From: Siphonodentalium dalli
Lineage: Eukaryota; Mollusca; Scaphopoda; Gadilida; Siphonodentaliidae
Reading direction: 5' to 3'
Assembly: GCA_032622095.1 (NCBI GenBank)
Contig: CP136061.1
Span: forward strand, 202,548,244 to 202,612,243
Length of the DNA: 64,000 bases
Below the pieces are notes generated by a model. That model was not told the DNA's origin, did no database searches, and was given only the letters and a program-made list of their open reading frames with translations. The translations under genes were made by a program, and so were the position numbers. Shown here piece by piece: positions 33,825 to 46,442 of the stretch (position 1 is its first letter; each line of letters begins with the position of its first letter).

Positions 33825-35200
33825 TTAGACCAGTGGATGTACCCGACGGTGCACGAGTACCTATGATTCTGAAATAAGTCCATGCATACTAGTAGTTGAC
33901 TTATACTCGTTATTTCGTTGACTGGCGCGGACCACAGTGAAATAATATAAAAAGGGTACACATGACAAATCGTGAATTGGTTTATTCGTGTTATTTTCAG
34001 TCTACAATAAACTTATAAGTCAATACGAGTCCATAATGGCACTAAAATGACTTTCAATTCCAGTTAGTTACGGACTCAAAACGAGGCGATTCTAAGCCCA
34101 TTTAAATAGCAACTAAATTAAATATATTATAAGTCACTAACGGGCTCATTTTTATGAGAACACGGGCTGTTGAACCAGTTACAACTAGAGGTGTGACTGT
34201 CCCAATGGGACTAAGGATACCCCCATGTTTTTTAAAATACTAAGATGTATCACATGTCAGTAAACATTTAGTTAAAATAATAAAATAACAGTTCCCATTG
34301 CAGGTGCACAACCCTAACCCTAATCTTAAACCTATTACCGAAAAATGTAGGAATAAAAGCTCGGACAAAATTATGCATGTTGCAAAAAGAGGAATAACTC
34401 CACAAAAAAAAGTCGGACAGACATCATAATCGCAGGTGCATATGTTCCCATGGTACTAAATATCAGTGCCAAGATTAAAAAAACATTGACCTAAAAATGT
34501 AGGAATAAAAGCTCGGACAAAATTATGCATGTTGCAAAAAACAAATTTAAGTCGAAAAAGGGGATAACTCCACCAAAAAATGTCGGACAGACGTCATAAT
34601 CGCAGGTGCACAGGTTCCCATTGTACTAAATATCTGTGCCAAGTTTAAAAAAAACATTGACCTAAAAATGTAGGAATAAAAGCTCGGACAAAATTATACA
34701 TGTTGCGAACATTTTCTAAGTCGAAAAAGGGGGGATAACTCCACCAAAAAAAGTCCGACAGATGTCATAATCGCAGGTGCATAGGTTCCCATGGTGGTTG
34801 ATGTCTGAGCCAAGTTTCACGAAAATTGATCCAAAAACGACTGAGAAAATCTCCGGACAAATTTGTGTCCACGGACGACGGACGGACGGACAAGCTGATT
34901 ACAGTATGCCCCCTAACTTCGTTGCGGGGGGTATAATAATTTAGGAACTGTTGTTTAATGTCGCATTAAATACTGCGTCACTGAATGTTGCATTTGGATG
35001 TTGACTCTAAGCCCTAAGAGAATAATGGCGAACAGGTTAGAATTCGAAATGACGGCTCTGCATCGTTTTGTTACGTTTCTGTTCGGTATGTGACTGCGCT
35101 CAGATAAAGAGCGTTCCGTTCGTTATCTGTCCCGATAAGGTAAAGATAAAGAGCGTTAATCTGGTCGGTTATGTTCGGTAAAATGCGGATTTAAAGGCAG
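33825..35200 (+). mobile_element. 'ACCCGACGGTGCACGAG' element, copy 2, with four ~160-base units
   Basis: Left part as in copy 1, without the 392-base insertion. The middle (about 34320-34860) has four units sharing TAGGAATAAAAGCTCGGAC, GGATAACTCCACCAAAAAA and CATAATCGCAGGTGCA. The unit differs completely from the unit of copy 1. ACGGACGACGGACGGACGG near 34870 and GAATGTTGCATTTGGATG near 34985 follow. No coding. Confidence 0.68.
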
Positions 35201-35205
35201 AAATA

Positions 35206-35556
35206 TTCATAGTTTTGCTTCTGTCTACATAACACAGCTCAATTCTATTGGTTAATAACACACAAATGATATAAACGCTCTTTATTATTTCCATGTAAGG
35301 AAAACAGTAACAAATAACGCTCTTTATGTTTACCATATCCGGATCTAAACAAAAGCCAGGTTCTGTAACGTTTTTTTGTTGCTTTTGTTTACATAACAAA
35401 GGAACAACATTTGATAATAACATACTGTTTATGCCATATGTATGATTGGTATAAGAACAAGGTCTGTCTATATTTTACTATTCTTTCTGTTTGTGGCGGT
35501 TTTATACGGAGGTGAACATTTTAACAGCATACCCACCGCCATCGCCGCCCGTATGT
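35206..35556 (-). mobile_element. Truncated copy of the AGGTACG TTAA element
   Basis: Matches the reverse complement of the first ~350 bases of 36410-36927: GTTTATGCCATATGTATGAT, CCTCCGTATAAAACCGCC in complement, and the CGCCCGTATG end followed by TTAA at 35557-35560. The other end is lost at about 35206. Confidence 0.75.
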
Positions 35557-35560
35557 TTAA

Positions 35561-36049
35561 CGTCGAGAGCGAGAGAGAGCATTTATAGATTTAAATAACG
35601 GCCAATTAAGAACAGTTGTCCTTGGCTTGATATTTGATTGCCGTATGCGCATATTTTGATGACGATGTACCATAAACATAATCGTAACTCTATTCGTGTG
35701 TTTTGTGAAACCTCAATTAACGCACACGGTGATTGGTGAACCAAACATCAACGAAATATCAACAGTTGAACGCAAAAAGCTGTCAATTGACGTCATGATC
35801 GATGCGTTGAGAATAAGCTTCCGCATTTCAATTGTGTGAGTGTTTTTTTTTTGCTCAAAGTTAAATGCGTGGTGATGAATTTGGACAATGTAGTCAAAGT
35901 TCAATTGATATAGATATTTTAGGAACCCAAATCTCCATTCACAACAAAATTGGTGCTTTTAAGTTGGAAAATATTGACCATTTCATGTGACACTCCACGG
36001 TGTCCTTGTAAACTCCCTCCATGACGCGAAGATTTAAAGACATATTATG
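35561..36049. other. Unassigned sequence
   Basis: A GAGAGAGAG tract is near 35567-35578 and a T run near 35843. No gene or repeat partner was recognised. Confidence 0.4.
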
Positions 36050-36405
36050 TACTTGTTCGGGTGCGTGAAAGTGATAAGTTAGTATTTAGGCTCTATTGCA
36101 ACTGGAGGAATGTAACATTCTACTAACATCGCCGAAAATTTGAAGCAAATCGACCGTACCACTCCATAGAAAACATCGTCAGAACTACGCTCAATTGTAA
36201 ATATTTACTACTCGATTCGGGACGCATCTATCGGCAATAAACTAATGAAACCGATTTCCCCATCGAGAGTCACTGCATTTAATTCATATATAAGAATGAC
36301 GGTGTGTGTTGTCAATTTGGATATACTATTTGTAAAAATTACTACTTTGAACAAGATTATTTTTCATTTCTATTTGATCACCACCCCGGAGTGTTTCACA
36401 TCACT
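36050..36405 (-). repeat. Reversed copy of the 22640-23215 repeat
   Basis: Reverse-complement matches include ATCGACCGTACCACTCCAT, CAATTGTAAATATTTAC, TTCGGGACGC and GAGAGTCACTGCATTTAATT. It ends where the TTAA element begins. Confidence 0.75.
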
Positions 36406-36409
36406 TTAA

Positions 36410-36927
36410 AGATACGGGCGGTGTTGGCGGTTGGTATTCTGTTAAAATATTCACCTCCGTCAAAAACCGCCATAAACAGAAATAATAGCAAAATATAGAC
36501 ACACCTTGTTCTTACACCAATCAGAAATATGACATAAACAGTATGCTGTTGTCGTTTTTTTCCCTTTGTTATGTAAACAAAAGCAAAAAACGTTACGTTA
36601 CCTGGCATTTGTTTAGATCCGGATATGGTAAACATAAAGAGCGTTATTGTTACTGTTTTCCTTATATGGATATAATAAAGAGCGTTTATATCATTTGTGT
36701 GTGATTAACCAATAGAATTGCGCTGTGTTATGTAAACAGAAGCACAACTTATGTAACACGAGCAAGCTCTTGTTTACGTACACAATCGTACGTCTTGGCG
36801 ACAATATACTATTTACGCGCTGATTGTGTTTGGCATATGAACAAAACTATATATATTTTAATATTCCTTCTGTTGATGGCGATTTGATCAAATATGAATA
36901 TTTCTGCAAAGAACGCCGCCCGTGCCT
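36410..36927 (+). mobile_element. 518-base TTAA element, GATACGGGCGG subfamily
   Basis: TTAA at 36406-36409 and 36928-36931. The ends AGATACGGGCGG and CCGCCCGTGCCT are complementary. The inside shares GAAACAGTAAC-like and ATAAAGAGCGTTTATATCATT phrases with copies at 35206, 38886, 52952, 53898 and 57711. Non-coding. TTAA duplications are made by piggyBac and Kolobok transposases; AGG-type ends make Kolobok worth testing. Confidence 0.83.
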
Positions 36928-37139
36928 TTAAGTCCGTTATTCCACTTCTGCGTGGGTTAATGGCAACCCGCCGCGTGGTTTACTTGATCGTTGTATATAC
37001 GGTATGCTTGGGGTATATGTTTATTCCATTTACTGCATATCAAAACACGTCAATGGATGATTGTTCCAGACAAAATTTATAGATCCATATACATTTTGTT
37101 AACAATATCTCGGTTAGAAAAATAAATGCTGAATTATCG

Positions 37140-37220
37140 TGTAAGCCAGTGCATTCTCTTATGCGAGGCTCCATATGGGAGACTCGCATAATGATGCATA
37201 TATAAGAGGATGCACTGACA
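37140..37220 (+). repeat. Hairpin relative of the 392-base element
   Basis: CAGTGCATTCTCTTATGCG and its complement-like partner ATATATAAGAGGATGCACTG flank a CCATATGGGAGACTCGC loop. No CCCTTTACCC terminus is nearby. Confidence 0.55.
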
Positions 37221-37239
37221 CATGATATTTAATGCTGCA

Positions 37240-38881
37240 CCAGCACAGCTCCCGCCACGAAAGGTTTAAATGTATACATGTAACATGTGACATCTTGTTG
37301 TATTCGTTGTATTAAAAATCTTAATCTAAATCTACATTGGAATATCCAATATATAGACATGTTAAGATATGGAGTTCTACATATTCTAGTCCCTCATACA
37401 CGTAGTCTTTCTTCTCTGGTGTCCCTGCTTTTCATATATGTCAAGTCACGATGCCTATCTCTACTATACAAAGTTAATTAACAAGTTAGCTAATTATAGT
37501 CATTACGGGCTCAATTTCAGTTATAAATCGTTTAATCAACCATTATAAACAACTGACAATGAGCAGCCATCGGCGACTGACAATCGAAGCAGTGATGCGC
37601 GTGATTTCAGTCGGACGCTTACACTCTCTTGGGCAGATTACAAATCTAATTTGGAGGTAATCAAAACCTCAGCATCTCGTAACAGTATCGCTAACTTATG
37701 CTACCAGTACCACACCACGTGTTCCCTCTTTATGTGGAAGCCATTTTGGTTTGCAGCCATCAAAATTGCATCTGGTATTTTCTTGTGACTCTATCTGGTC
37801 TATTGTTCGCCTGTCAGTACACATTGCAGAGAAAGTCTTTTGCGGATGACAGTCAGGCGTTAACCGCAAACTTCAACAAAAGGATGTGTCGTCGGTCTTT
37901 GTAGCCACGTGACAAATTTGCATAGATAAATGTCCCCATTCCATCTGCCGTATGCATTGTGGCTTATGTTATCTGAGAATTCGATTAAAGGCCGAATCAT
38001 CGTCAAATTGTTCTTCTGGTATCTTCCTGTCTTTCTCATTGACTCCTCGTTGATCATCGTTACTCTTAACTGATTTTTTCTTGACAGCAATTACAGATTA
38101 CGATTCGACGAGGCATATGCCCAGACTTTCTTACAATAGAAAGTTAAATGGCGATTTACCGAACATATCACGACGAAAACTTATAAAAAGATAAACGCGA
38201 ACGTCGAAATATGTAAGATATATCTTTCTCTTAATTGGAGTGAAAAGCAGAGCAGTTGAGAACTTTTAAGGTGGTAATTATAACATTCTCCCACCGAGTT
38301 ATAATTGTATACATTGGAATGGTCTATCATTTATTTAGAGGGTGTTCAAGAATAATGAGCAGATGACAGACAGTTGAACAAATAATAGAAGTTTCCGAAG
38401 GATTCGTATTCATTGAAGGGAAATATATATATTTGGAAAATAAGTTCAACAAACGACCTGTTGAACTTATTATCTGAACATATATCCCAAGGGAACTTCT
38501 CGTCAATGGGTATTTAGTATAGAAAGGGTTAATTGTCATGGAATTGTTTTCACAAACTTAATATTTCGAGTTTGAAACCAAAACACGTATTGGTTTATTT
38601 CAATATACTATTAAAGCAATTTTGGGCACTTTCCAAACACAGAAACCATCTTATGAAGAGCATTTATGCACCATGCTAAGATAGGAAGGGGTAGTTTGAC
38701 CCCTTAAACTGCGGGAATCATTCTATCCAGTCATGTTTTAGAAATCTCAAAAACCGAAGGCTTTGAATTACGAGCCAAAATCCTAATTTGTTCAATCTAA
38801 ATCAAAAGACTCCCGACAATTTAGGTGCAAAATTTTAGCCCATTTCATTTCAGAGAATTTGGAATCTGAAAAAAAATAATA
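37240..38881. other. Unassigned 1.6-kb stretch
   Basis: No gene was recognised. The plus frame 37698-37904 contains FADDSQ, like a reverse-transcriptase motif, but lacks supporting context. A small inverted pair (TTCCCTTGGGATATAT around 38425-38490) is present. Possibly unique sequence. Confidence 0.4.
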
Positions 38882-38885
38882 TTGA

Positions 38886-39823
38886 AGGCACGGGTGCACA
38901 GTGTTCGTTGCATAAATATTCATTTTTGTTCAAATCGCCATCAACAGAAGGAATATTAAAATATATATAGTTTATGTTCATATGCCAAACATAATCAGCG
39001 CGTAAATCGGGGGGGGGGGGGGGGGGGGGGGGGGGGGTCGGAAAAAAAATTCAGGCACGTATGGCATTTTTTCCCTTTCGATCATTTTTTGTACCCACCC
39101 ACCCCCACCGCCAAATATTTTTCCGTTTTCCGACCATTTTTTGACACCACCCCCCTTTTAACACTAACACAGAGATTTGCGGGGGGAAATTCACTGTAAA
39201 CAGCTGTATATGAATTTCTGTGCATACTATTTATCATGGATATTTAACATGGACATGTAAATAGGAATGAGTCATTTTGAGGTCATTCGGCCAAAAAAAC
39301 ATGGCTGCCAGCAGCCATCTTGGATTTCAAAATTTGCAACAAAATACAACACGATAACTGCCTGCACTCAGTTTACCAGTTATAATTACATTATTTCTCT
39401 CATTCACCCCCCAACCCCCCTGCGTAAATAGTATGTTGTCATCAAGACGCACGATGGTGTACGTAAACAAAAGCCTGCTCGTGTTACAAAAGTTTTGCTT
39501 CTGTTTCCATAACACAGCGCAATTCTATTGGTTAATCACACACAAATGATATAAACGCTCTTTATTATTTCCATATCAGGAGAAAGAACAAATAACGCTC
39601 TTTCTGTTTATCACATCCGGATCTAAACAAAAGCCAGGTTCTGTAACGTTTTTGCTTTTGTTTACATAACAAAGTAAAAACATTTTACAATAACATACTG
39701 TTTATGCCATATTTCTGATTGGTATAAAGTCTGTCTATATGTTACTATTATTTATGTTTATGGCGGTTTTTGGCGGAGGTGAATATTTTAACAGCATACC
39801 CATCGCTAACGCCGCCCGTATAT
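38886..39823 (-). mobile_element. TTAA element of the AGGTACG family, interrupted by a poly-G element
   Basis: The left end (AAGGCACGGG at ~38885, preceded by TTGA) and the right end (CGCCCGTATAT before TTAA 39824-39827) bracket the family sequence in reverse orientation. The poly-G element at 39008-39421 is inserted within it, and the 392-base element starts exactly at its terminal TTAA. Confidence 0.8.
39008..39421 (+). mobile_element. Poly-G-ended element, 414 bases, 8-base duplication
   Basis: GCGTAAAT lies on both sides (39000-39007 and 39422-39429). Intact family copies (complement of 36810-36830) read CAGCGCGTAAATAGTAT without the insertion, so the empty site is confirmed inside this window. 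It starts with a ~30-base G run and ends with C-rich CCAACCCCCC. Related to 27914-28464; probably hAT-like. Confidence 0.87.
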
Positions 39824-39827
39824 TTAA

Positions 39828-40219
39828 CCCTTTACCCAACAGAAGGGCCCTGTGCCAATGCATTCTCTTATATATGCGAGTCGACCATAGGTCGCCTCGC
39901 ATATATAAGAGAATGCATTGGCTTAACACATTAAAAATTATAAAATTGTTAAAGAATGTAAGAAAAAATGGTAAAAAGTGTTAAAAAAAGAATTTATTTA
40001 GGCCAATGCATTCTCTTATATATGCGAGGCGACCTATGGTCGACTCGCATATATAAGAGAATGCATTGGCACAGGGCATAACTGTAACCATCACAATGTG
40101 GTCAATGAACCGGTTCCAATGATATCCATATTTGTATGGTGTTATTGAGACAGACCAAAGATATTTTAGGCTGTTGAAGCTTTATTTGGCCGGTTTTGGC
40201 CGTTCTGTTGGGTAAAGGG
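39828..40219 (-). mobile_element. 392-base TTAA-type element, copy 3
   Basis: Flanked by TTAA (39824-39827) and TTGA (40220-40223). Same length and double-hairpin structure as copies 1 and 2. It is joined directly to the end of the element at 38886-39823. Confidence 0.87.
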
Positions 40220-40223
40220 TTGA

Positions 40224-41289
40224 GGGGACTTTTTACCCGAATTCTTTTACATAATTTATTCATGGTTGTAACACATTTTTTGTAGAATATCGATTTTATT
40301 ACACACAGAAGTATAACAAAGTAGATTCAAATTAATCTTATATACATGTATGTATAATTCCGGTAGAAATGTGAACAATACTGTAATTTGCCACAATTTC
40401 CCCCTGAAATACCATTCAATTTACCAGAAAATTGCTCGAATTTTACCGAAAGTATCTCCAATTTGCCTGAAAATTGCCTGAATTTTGAGCTTTCAAAACG
40501 TTTTGGGGGCTGCAGACCACCAGCCCCCCCCCCCCGGTCCGTGCAGCTATGGATAACATGCCGTTTTGGGACAAATTATGGTACAAAAATTATCATAGCA
40601 TATATACGTTTGTGTTTACAAGGAGAGACATAATTTGACAAATCACGACGAGCTTTATCATTTATGCAACATGACTTAGATAAAAATCGACTATCGCGCA
40701 TCAGTGAATCAAGTGATGTTAATTTGTTTGTAAAACATAATAGTTGACTGCCATTTGTTTATGCTAAACATGGCTATCACAGAGGTGTCCTGCTGAGATG
40801 ACAATGGCTCTCCGCCATCCTAATCGGGCTGTAGTCGGGTTGATGATGGGTAGATAACGAGTCTAACGCGTGTCGACCATTTAACGGGTATTATATGACA
40901 CATTGGGGGATAGAAGTCGTCATTATATTGTCACGACTTACGCAACGCCACCACCTTTGAGTCCGTTGTTTCGGAACACAACAGATGATCTGCTAATAAC
41001 GATGACCAGTCGCGCATGTAGCAGTTGGTACTTTTGTTGTGTCGAAGTATTGGTGCCGAGACATCTCGGGTGTGCATTGTATAGAGTCCGTAATCACATC
41101 ACCTTCTTTTAATATGATACCTTTGGATGTGGCTATGTGATATGCTTGGCTCGATGATTGCGGACAATTTCCATTCTATACAAGGGCCCATGCAATTTTC
41201 TCACATTCGTTGGGCAGATATGAATGGGTTTTGTTCGAACAACCCCGCTTCTTCTTGGCAAACTTCGGGGTCGGGAAGCTACGTCATAA
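40224..41289. other. Unassigned sequence
   Basis: Degenerate TTTCCGAATTT / CCTGAAAATTGCC repeats are near 40400-40490 and a poly-C run is near 40525. The plus frame 40903-41112 has no domain. Confidence 0.4.
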
Positions 41290-42240
41290 TTTGCTTTACA
41301 ATGACGGCAAGGTGTTTCACATCGAAGTTAGCGTTCATCTTTGTGTTCACATATATAAGAAACTCAACTAAAAATGATATCGAATGAGCTAGCTATGTAT
41401 CACTTTTTGCTAGCTCACTGTGAATACCATGCACCCCCATATAAATATTATTGTTGAGAAGATATAATTGGTGAAGTGACTTCGGTTACCATTTTCGAGG
41501 TTGTGAACAATGAGCGCCAAAATTTGTTCGATATCCGTTTTTTTTTCAGTATCCGAGACGAGATGTTGGGATAACTCATTATTAGTGTAATCGCTTGCCC
41601 ATGTCGTAAAATATAAATAAAAACGAATGTTAAAATTGCCATGCAATATTCGAGCAAATTATGACATAAGTTCTCGGTCGTGAACTTGAACGCCATTATT
41701 ACGCCCTTTAGTGTGTATACTGCGAGGCTGATCTGGCGATGTCATATAGGGGCTATGGTTTAACTGATTAATAATGTACTCGCTATATTACGTACCGGTT
41801 AGACTTTTTGCAGGATATATGTATTCGCGGATGTAAGTTCGCGGATGTCTCATTGTTGCAGTATATAACTTTGATGACCGCGTTCATTTCTTTCGATATT
41901 TAGGTGTGAACAATGGCTGGGCCACTCTTGAAAATGTTATTGGGGGAACACAATGTATAATATAACATCTAACATTGCTGACGAAGTATGTCTCATTTGG
42001 AATGTTGACTAAAGGTCGTGTTGCGAAAAATAGGGGTGTATGAGTTTTTGGTCCGCATTTAGATGCTTTCTGGTGTGGTGAATGCGAAACATTCAGTGGT
42101 AAGCCGTAGTTGTTGTAATAGTTTGAAAGATTAGTTGGTTTAACGGAATTCTGAGGTGGTGCATTCATGAAGCCAGCATATTTTATATTCCTAAATAATA
42201 TGATCTTGAGGGCGTTACATTTGTGACAATGGTTTTCTTG
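41290..42240 (+). repeat. Dispersed repeat, copy of 19190-19740 and 29280-29995
   Basis: 41300-41470 resembles 29280-29470; 41710-42240 follows 19190-19740 closely (TCTGGCG, CGCTATATTACGTACCGGT, GCGGATGTCTCATTGTTGCA, GTGTGGTGAATGCG, ACGGAATTCTGAGGTGGTGC). Confidence 0.78.
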
Positions 42241-42447
42241 TCATATTTTGTTTCACTGTCTTGTCGGGTGGTCGAGAAGATAGTTCAAAACTAGATGTAC
42301 ATGATTCGACACCAGGAGTGAGAACTCAGCTAATAGCTGCGGTCTGTAGGACTTCCAAATGCCACACAGGACTTTCATTTTTGGTCTGATTTAAATAATC
42401 TAAAGTACATCACACAGTGACCAATATAAGATATATAGGGCGGGGGG

Positions 42448-43625
42448 TAGTACAGCGGCCAAACGCCAAAAGTGGTCGGGTACCCCTACCCACGGTAGAA
42501 CAAGTTAAAACCAACTTTTTTTGAAGGAGAAATATATACTGTAGACGAAAATGATAGTGAAAAATAACGGAATTGGTGGTGGCTATTCTGAAATCGACGA
42601 TGAACGATATCCACCAGTGACTTTTCCCAGAAATTAACGATTTTGGTAAAGTGAGCCCTGCGGCTATGTCCTAAGTTATTAGCCCACATTGTAGGCGTTA
42701 AAATGACTACAGCATACCATATATGTACCTGATATGCAAGAAGTGTTGGTTAATTTTGATTTTCGTGCCATTTGGAGCCGAAACATTTATTTTTTGTTGA
42801 AAAATCGCTCTTTTTCAAAAAAATTATATTTTTCGAACATTATCATTCAAACGGATATTGCAATAATATTGAAATATTTAGTCCATATGGTGTAGTAGTT
42901 ATCTGTCAAGCATATGAAGAAAGAAGTTAACAAACATTTTGAACGGTTTGCGAGATATTGGATTTTAGCTACCCCTCCCCCAAACACGTTTTTGGTCGAA
43001 AAAAATACATATTTTTGATAATGACATTACAAACATTTTCGAATTGATCTGAATGGGACCCAATATGAATATTGTACTGAAAGTGTTGTCCAGAGATGCC
43101 GTTTAATCGATTACAGATGTGTTCAGGTTTTCAGACCCCCAGTTACAACAACAACAATTATTTTATTGATAACGGTTAATTTTGCATGCATTAACATCGA
43201 TGTTAAGTACTAAAACCTTTGTTATAAACAATACGTGACCAACTATATAATCCATATGGCTCATTAGTTATCTGGACATCACAAGTAGAAAGAATTTGAC
43301 AGAAATTGTCAACGGTTTTCAAGATATTGGAATTAGGTACCGCTCCCCCGGACGCGATTTGGTAGAAAAACTACATATTTATGATAACAAGACAGACCTT
43401 TCTAAATTATTCTAATGAGCATCTAATCATTATTCGTGTGATGAAAACCTGATCCGTAGACACCGCGAGTCTGGTTTTAGATGACCTCAGGTTTCCAATT
43501 AAACCCCCAGTTACAACAACAACAACACAATATTTTATTTATCACATGTAATTTTATATTAACACATATCGACTTTGAGCAACTGAAGTATTTGTTCTAA
43601 ACGACACATAATATAGACTAACATA
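42448..43625 (+). repeat. Left arm of a 5.8-kb inverted-repeat element
   Basis: Begins TAGTACAGCGGCCAAA, matched at the far end by TTTGGCCGCTGCACTA (48257-48272). Two sub-units in tandem (about 42480-43170 and 43170-43625) each contain a GATATTGGA stretch, a CCCCTCCCCCAAACACG-like stretch and an ACCCCCAGTTACAACAACAA stretch. The same two sub-units, reversed, form 46760-48250. Confidence 0.9.
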
Positions 43626-43649
43626 ATCATACAGAACAAAATCAGTATT

Positions 43650-46190
43650 GCTCCCCCGCCCTATTAGACGTCCTGAACACACCACGAACTGAACAAAATA
43701 TGATCTCAGTATTAAGAATCATGTAATTATAAAGGACAATTACATAAGGAAATATACAATGTTTATGGGTGGGTTTGTTCCCGAAACAGTGTGGCACTTT
43801 GCTTGGCAAATATGAAGGGCGAATTTGCTATATTTTTCAAGAACACTCTACCCAATTTAAAGGCTTCGATGCAATACGAAATTAAGCTATATGATCTCTA
43901 ATTCTCTATATTAACCGAGAGTGTGACGGGAATGTAGTTCTATCAGAGAATACATAATTTGTATGGATGGGTTGTGCATGTGTCGCTTTACACAAAGTGG
44001 CTGATAAATAAGAAAGACGAATTTGCTGTTTTAGCCCCCCCCCCCCCCTACACAATTGAAGTGTTAAAGTTGAACAACTCACGAACTGAAATGATTGCTG
44101 TAAATATTAACTGAGGATGTGGACAAAAATAGTAATATCGGGGCGCATACATGGTGTTGGTGGATGGGTTTGTTGGATCCCGAAAGCCTTTAGCACTTTA
44201 CGAAAATCGGATGGCAAACTCCAAAGGCGAATATTTTTTTGTTTTGTGGGACCACTTTATATGCCCATTTAAACTCTTGAACACACCATGCGCCGAATAT
44301 TCATGGTTTTATTATTAAATCACAGTGTGAACGAAAGGTAGTGCTATCAGGGAATATACATGTTATATGGGTAGTTTGGTTTCCAAAATCCTAGGGTATT
44401 TTACAAAAGGCGGCTGTCAAAAACCAAAGCTGAATATTTTCTTTGAGCACCCTACCCCATTTAAAGTCTTAAACACACTAATGGATGGACATGTTCTCAA
44501 TATTAACTGGGGTGTGGACAAATGGTATCTAATTCAGGAAATATAACTCTTCATTGCACGATGGGTGGGTTGGTTGGCTTCCCAATGTCTGGGCACTTTA
44601 CAAAAAGTGGCTAGCAAAGAGAAGGCGAAATCTCACTGTTTTTTGGTACCCATAACCCTTCTAAACTCTTTAGCACTGAACCGAATCTATATGCTCTCAT
44701 GTATTATTTACAATTTGTATGGGTGGTTTTGTTCTCGAAATCCTGGAACACTTTACAAAAGGCGGCTGGCAAATACGAAATGTAATGTGTTAGGCCACAC
44801 TGTCCCATTTGCAATCTTGGGACACACAATGAACCGAAAGGCTGTGCTCCCATTATTAACTGCGTGTGTAGATAAATGGACGCTATATAAAGAGTATAGT
44901 ATACCAGGGTCTTGAATGTCTGGGTCACTTTACAAAAAGTTGTTGATGAAAGAGAAAGGCGAATACTCACTGTTTGGGGGGGGGACCCCATTAACCCATT
45001 TAATATATTGATCAGAGCATGAACTGAGTGTGTGATCGAAAGGTATTGCTGTCATGGAATTATTAATTGATATATGGGTGATTTGGTTCCCTTGAAATCA
45101 TGGAACACTTTACAAAAAGCGGCTGGCAAACAAGAAGGCGAATTTTCTATGTCATGAGGACCCCACTATCCAACTTGAAGTCTTAACAAAATGATATGCT
45201 CTCAATGCTAACTGAAGTTGTGGACAAATGGGATTATTATATGGCAATACGAATCTGTTATGGATGAGATGGTTCCCGATAGCCAATGGCACTTTACAAC
45301 AAATGATCAGCAAATGAAAGGGCTAAATTTTACTCTCAGGGGACTCCATCCCTATCTGAAGTCTTGAACACAACACTAGCTCACGGCATAAGCTATCCAT
45401 ATTACCCGAGATTGTGGCCGAATGGCAATGGTCTCGCGAGCCCGCCGTTCGCGAGAACACCATGGCACCTTACACAAAGCAGATGGCAAACGATGAAGGC
45501 GAATTTTAAGGGACCCCTACCCCATGTAAACCATTGAACCTACCACGAACTGAATGGATGTGCCCTCGTGGTCAAACGAAGATATGGACAAATGGCTATT
45601 CTATAAAGAAATACACAATTGTTATAGATGGGTTAATACCCGACAGTCAGGGACACTTTACAAAAAGCGACTGAAAAATAAATAATGCGATTTTTCAATG
45701 TTTGTATTACCCCCTTCCCAATTTGAAGACTAGAACACACCACGGATTGGAACGATATCATCATTGACTGCGTGTATTGACAATGGCGAGTTAATTGTAC
45801 AAGGACGTAAACAATGTAAATAGATGGATTTGGGTTCAGAAAGAATGAGCACTTAACGAAAAGTGACTGGAAAATAAGAAAGGCAAAATTTTGAGGACCC
45901 CTACTTTATTTGAAGTCTTGGAAGACACCACATGGTGAAATGATATGACCCCAATATTAATTGAGGGCTTGACCAAAGGTTAGTTTTTATCAGAATATAC
46001 ATATGTGTTGGTTCCCGAAAGTCTGCATCATGTGGCACTCCACAACAAGCGGCTGGCAAATGTTCACTGTTGTATGTACCCCTACCCCATTTGAGGTCTT
46101 GAACACATCATGTACTGAAGGGATTATGAATTCAATATCAACATATATTGTGGCCGAAACTATGCGATATATAAGTATGTGGTAGTTCTA
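43650..46190 (+). repeat. ~187-base satellite, about 13 units, between the inverted arms
   Basis: A phrase like GGCACTTTACAAAAAGYGGC, then TGGCAAA, recurs near 43790, 43985, 44192, 44397, 44592, 44752, 44927, 45103, 45287, 45463, 45653, 45850 and 46035. Each unit also has ACACACCACGAACTGAA and TATGGGTGGGTTTG-like segments. Units are diverged. Open frames (for example 44565-44915) follow the periodicity and are not genes. Confidence 0.93.
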
Positions 46191-46442
46191 TCCGGAGGTA
46201 AACAATTTATCTGGGAGGGAGATTGTATGGGGATAATTAGGATGTAATCCAGTTGGAACTGATTGGATACAATGATATACACATAGTTTCGTTGGAGCTG
46301 ATTGGACGCAATGCTACACAGATAATGTTGTTTTCTTCATTGATACGCCCGTCGCCGTGAGATTGCAGACGATCTGGAGGTGGTAAATTTCGCGCTCAGC
46401 AGGGTTTCAATGCTTTTCACGAAGTTTTAACAAATGACAGCA

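Noticed and set aside
37698-37904. FADDSQ motif suggesting a reverse transcriptase
   Set aside because: No other polymerase motif is found upstream or downstream; the surrounding residues do not fit.
44565-44915. 116-residue plus frame
   Set aside because: Lies within the 187-base satellite and repeats with its period.
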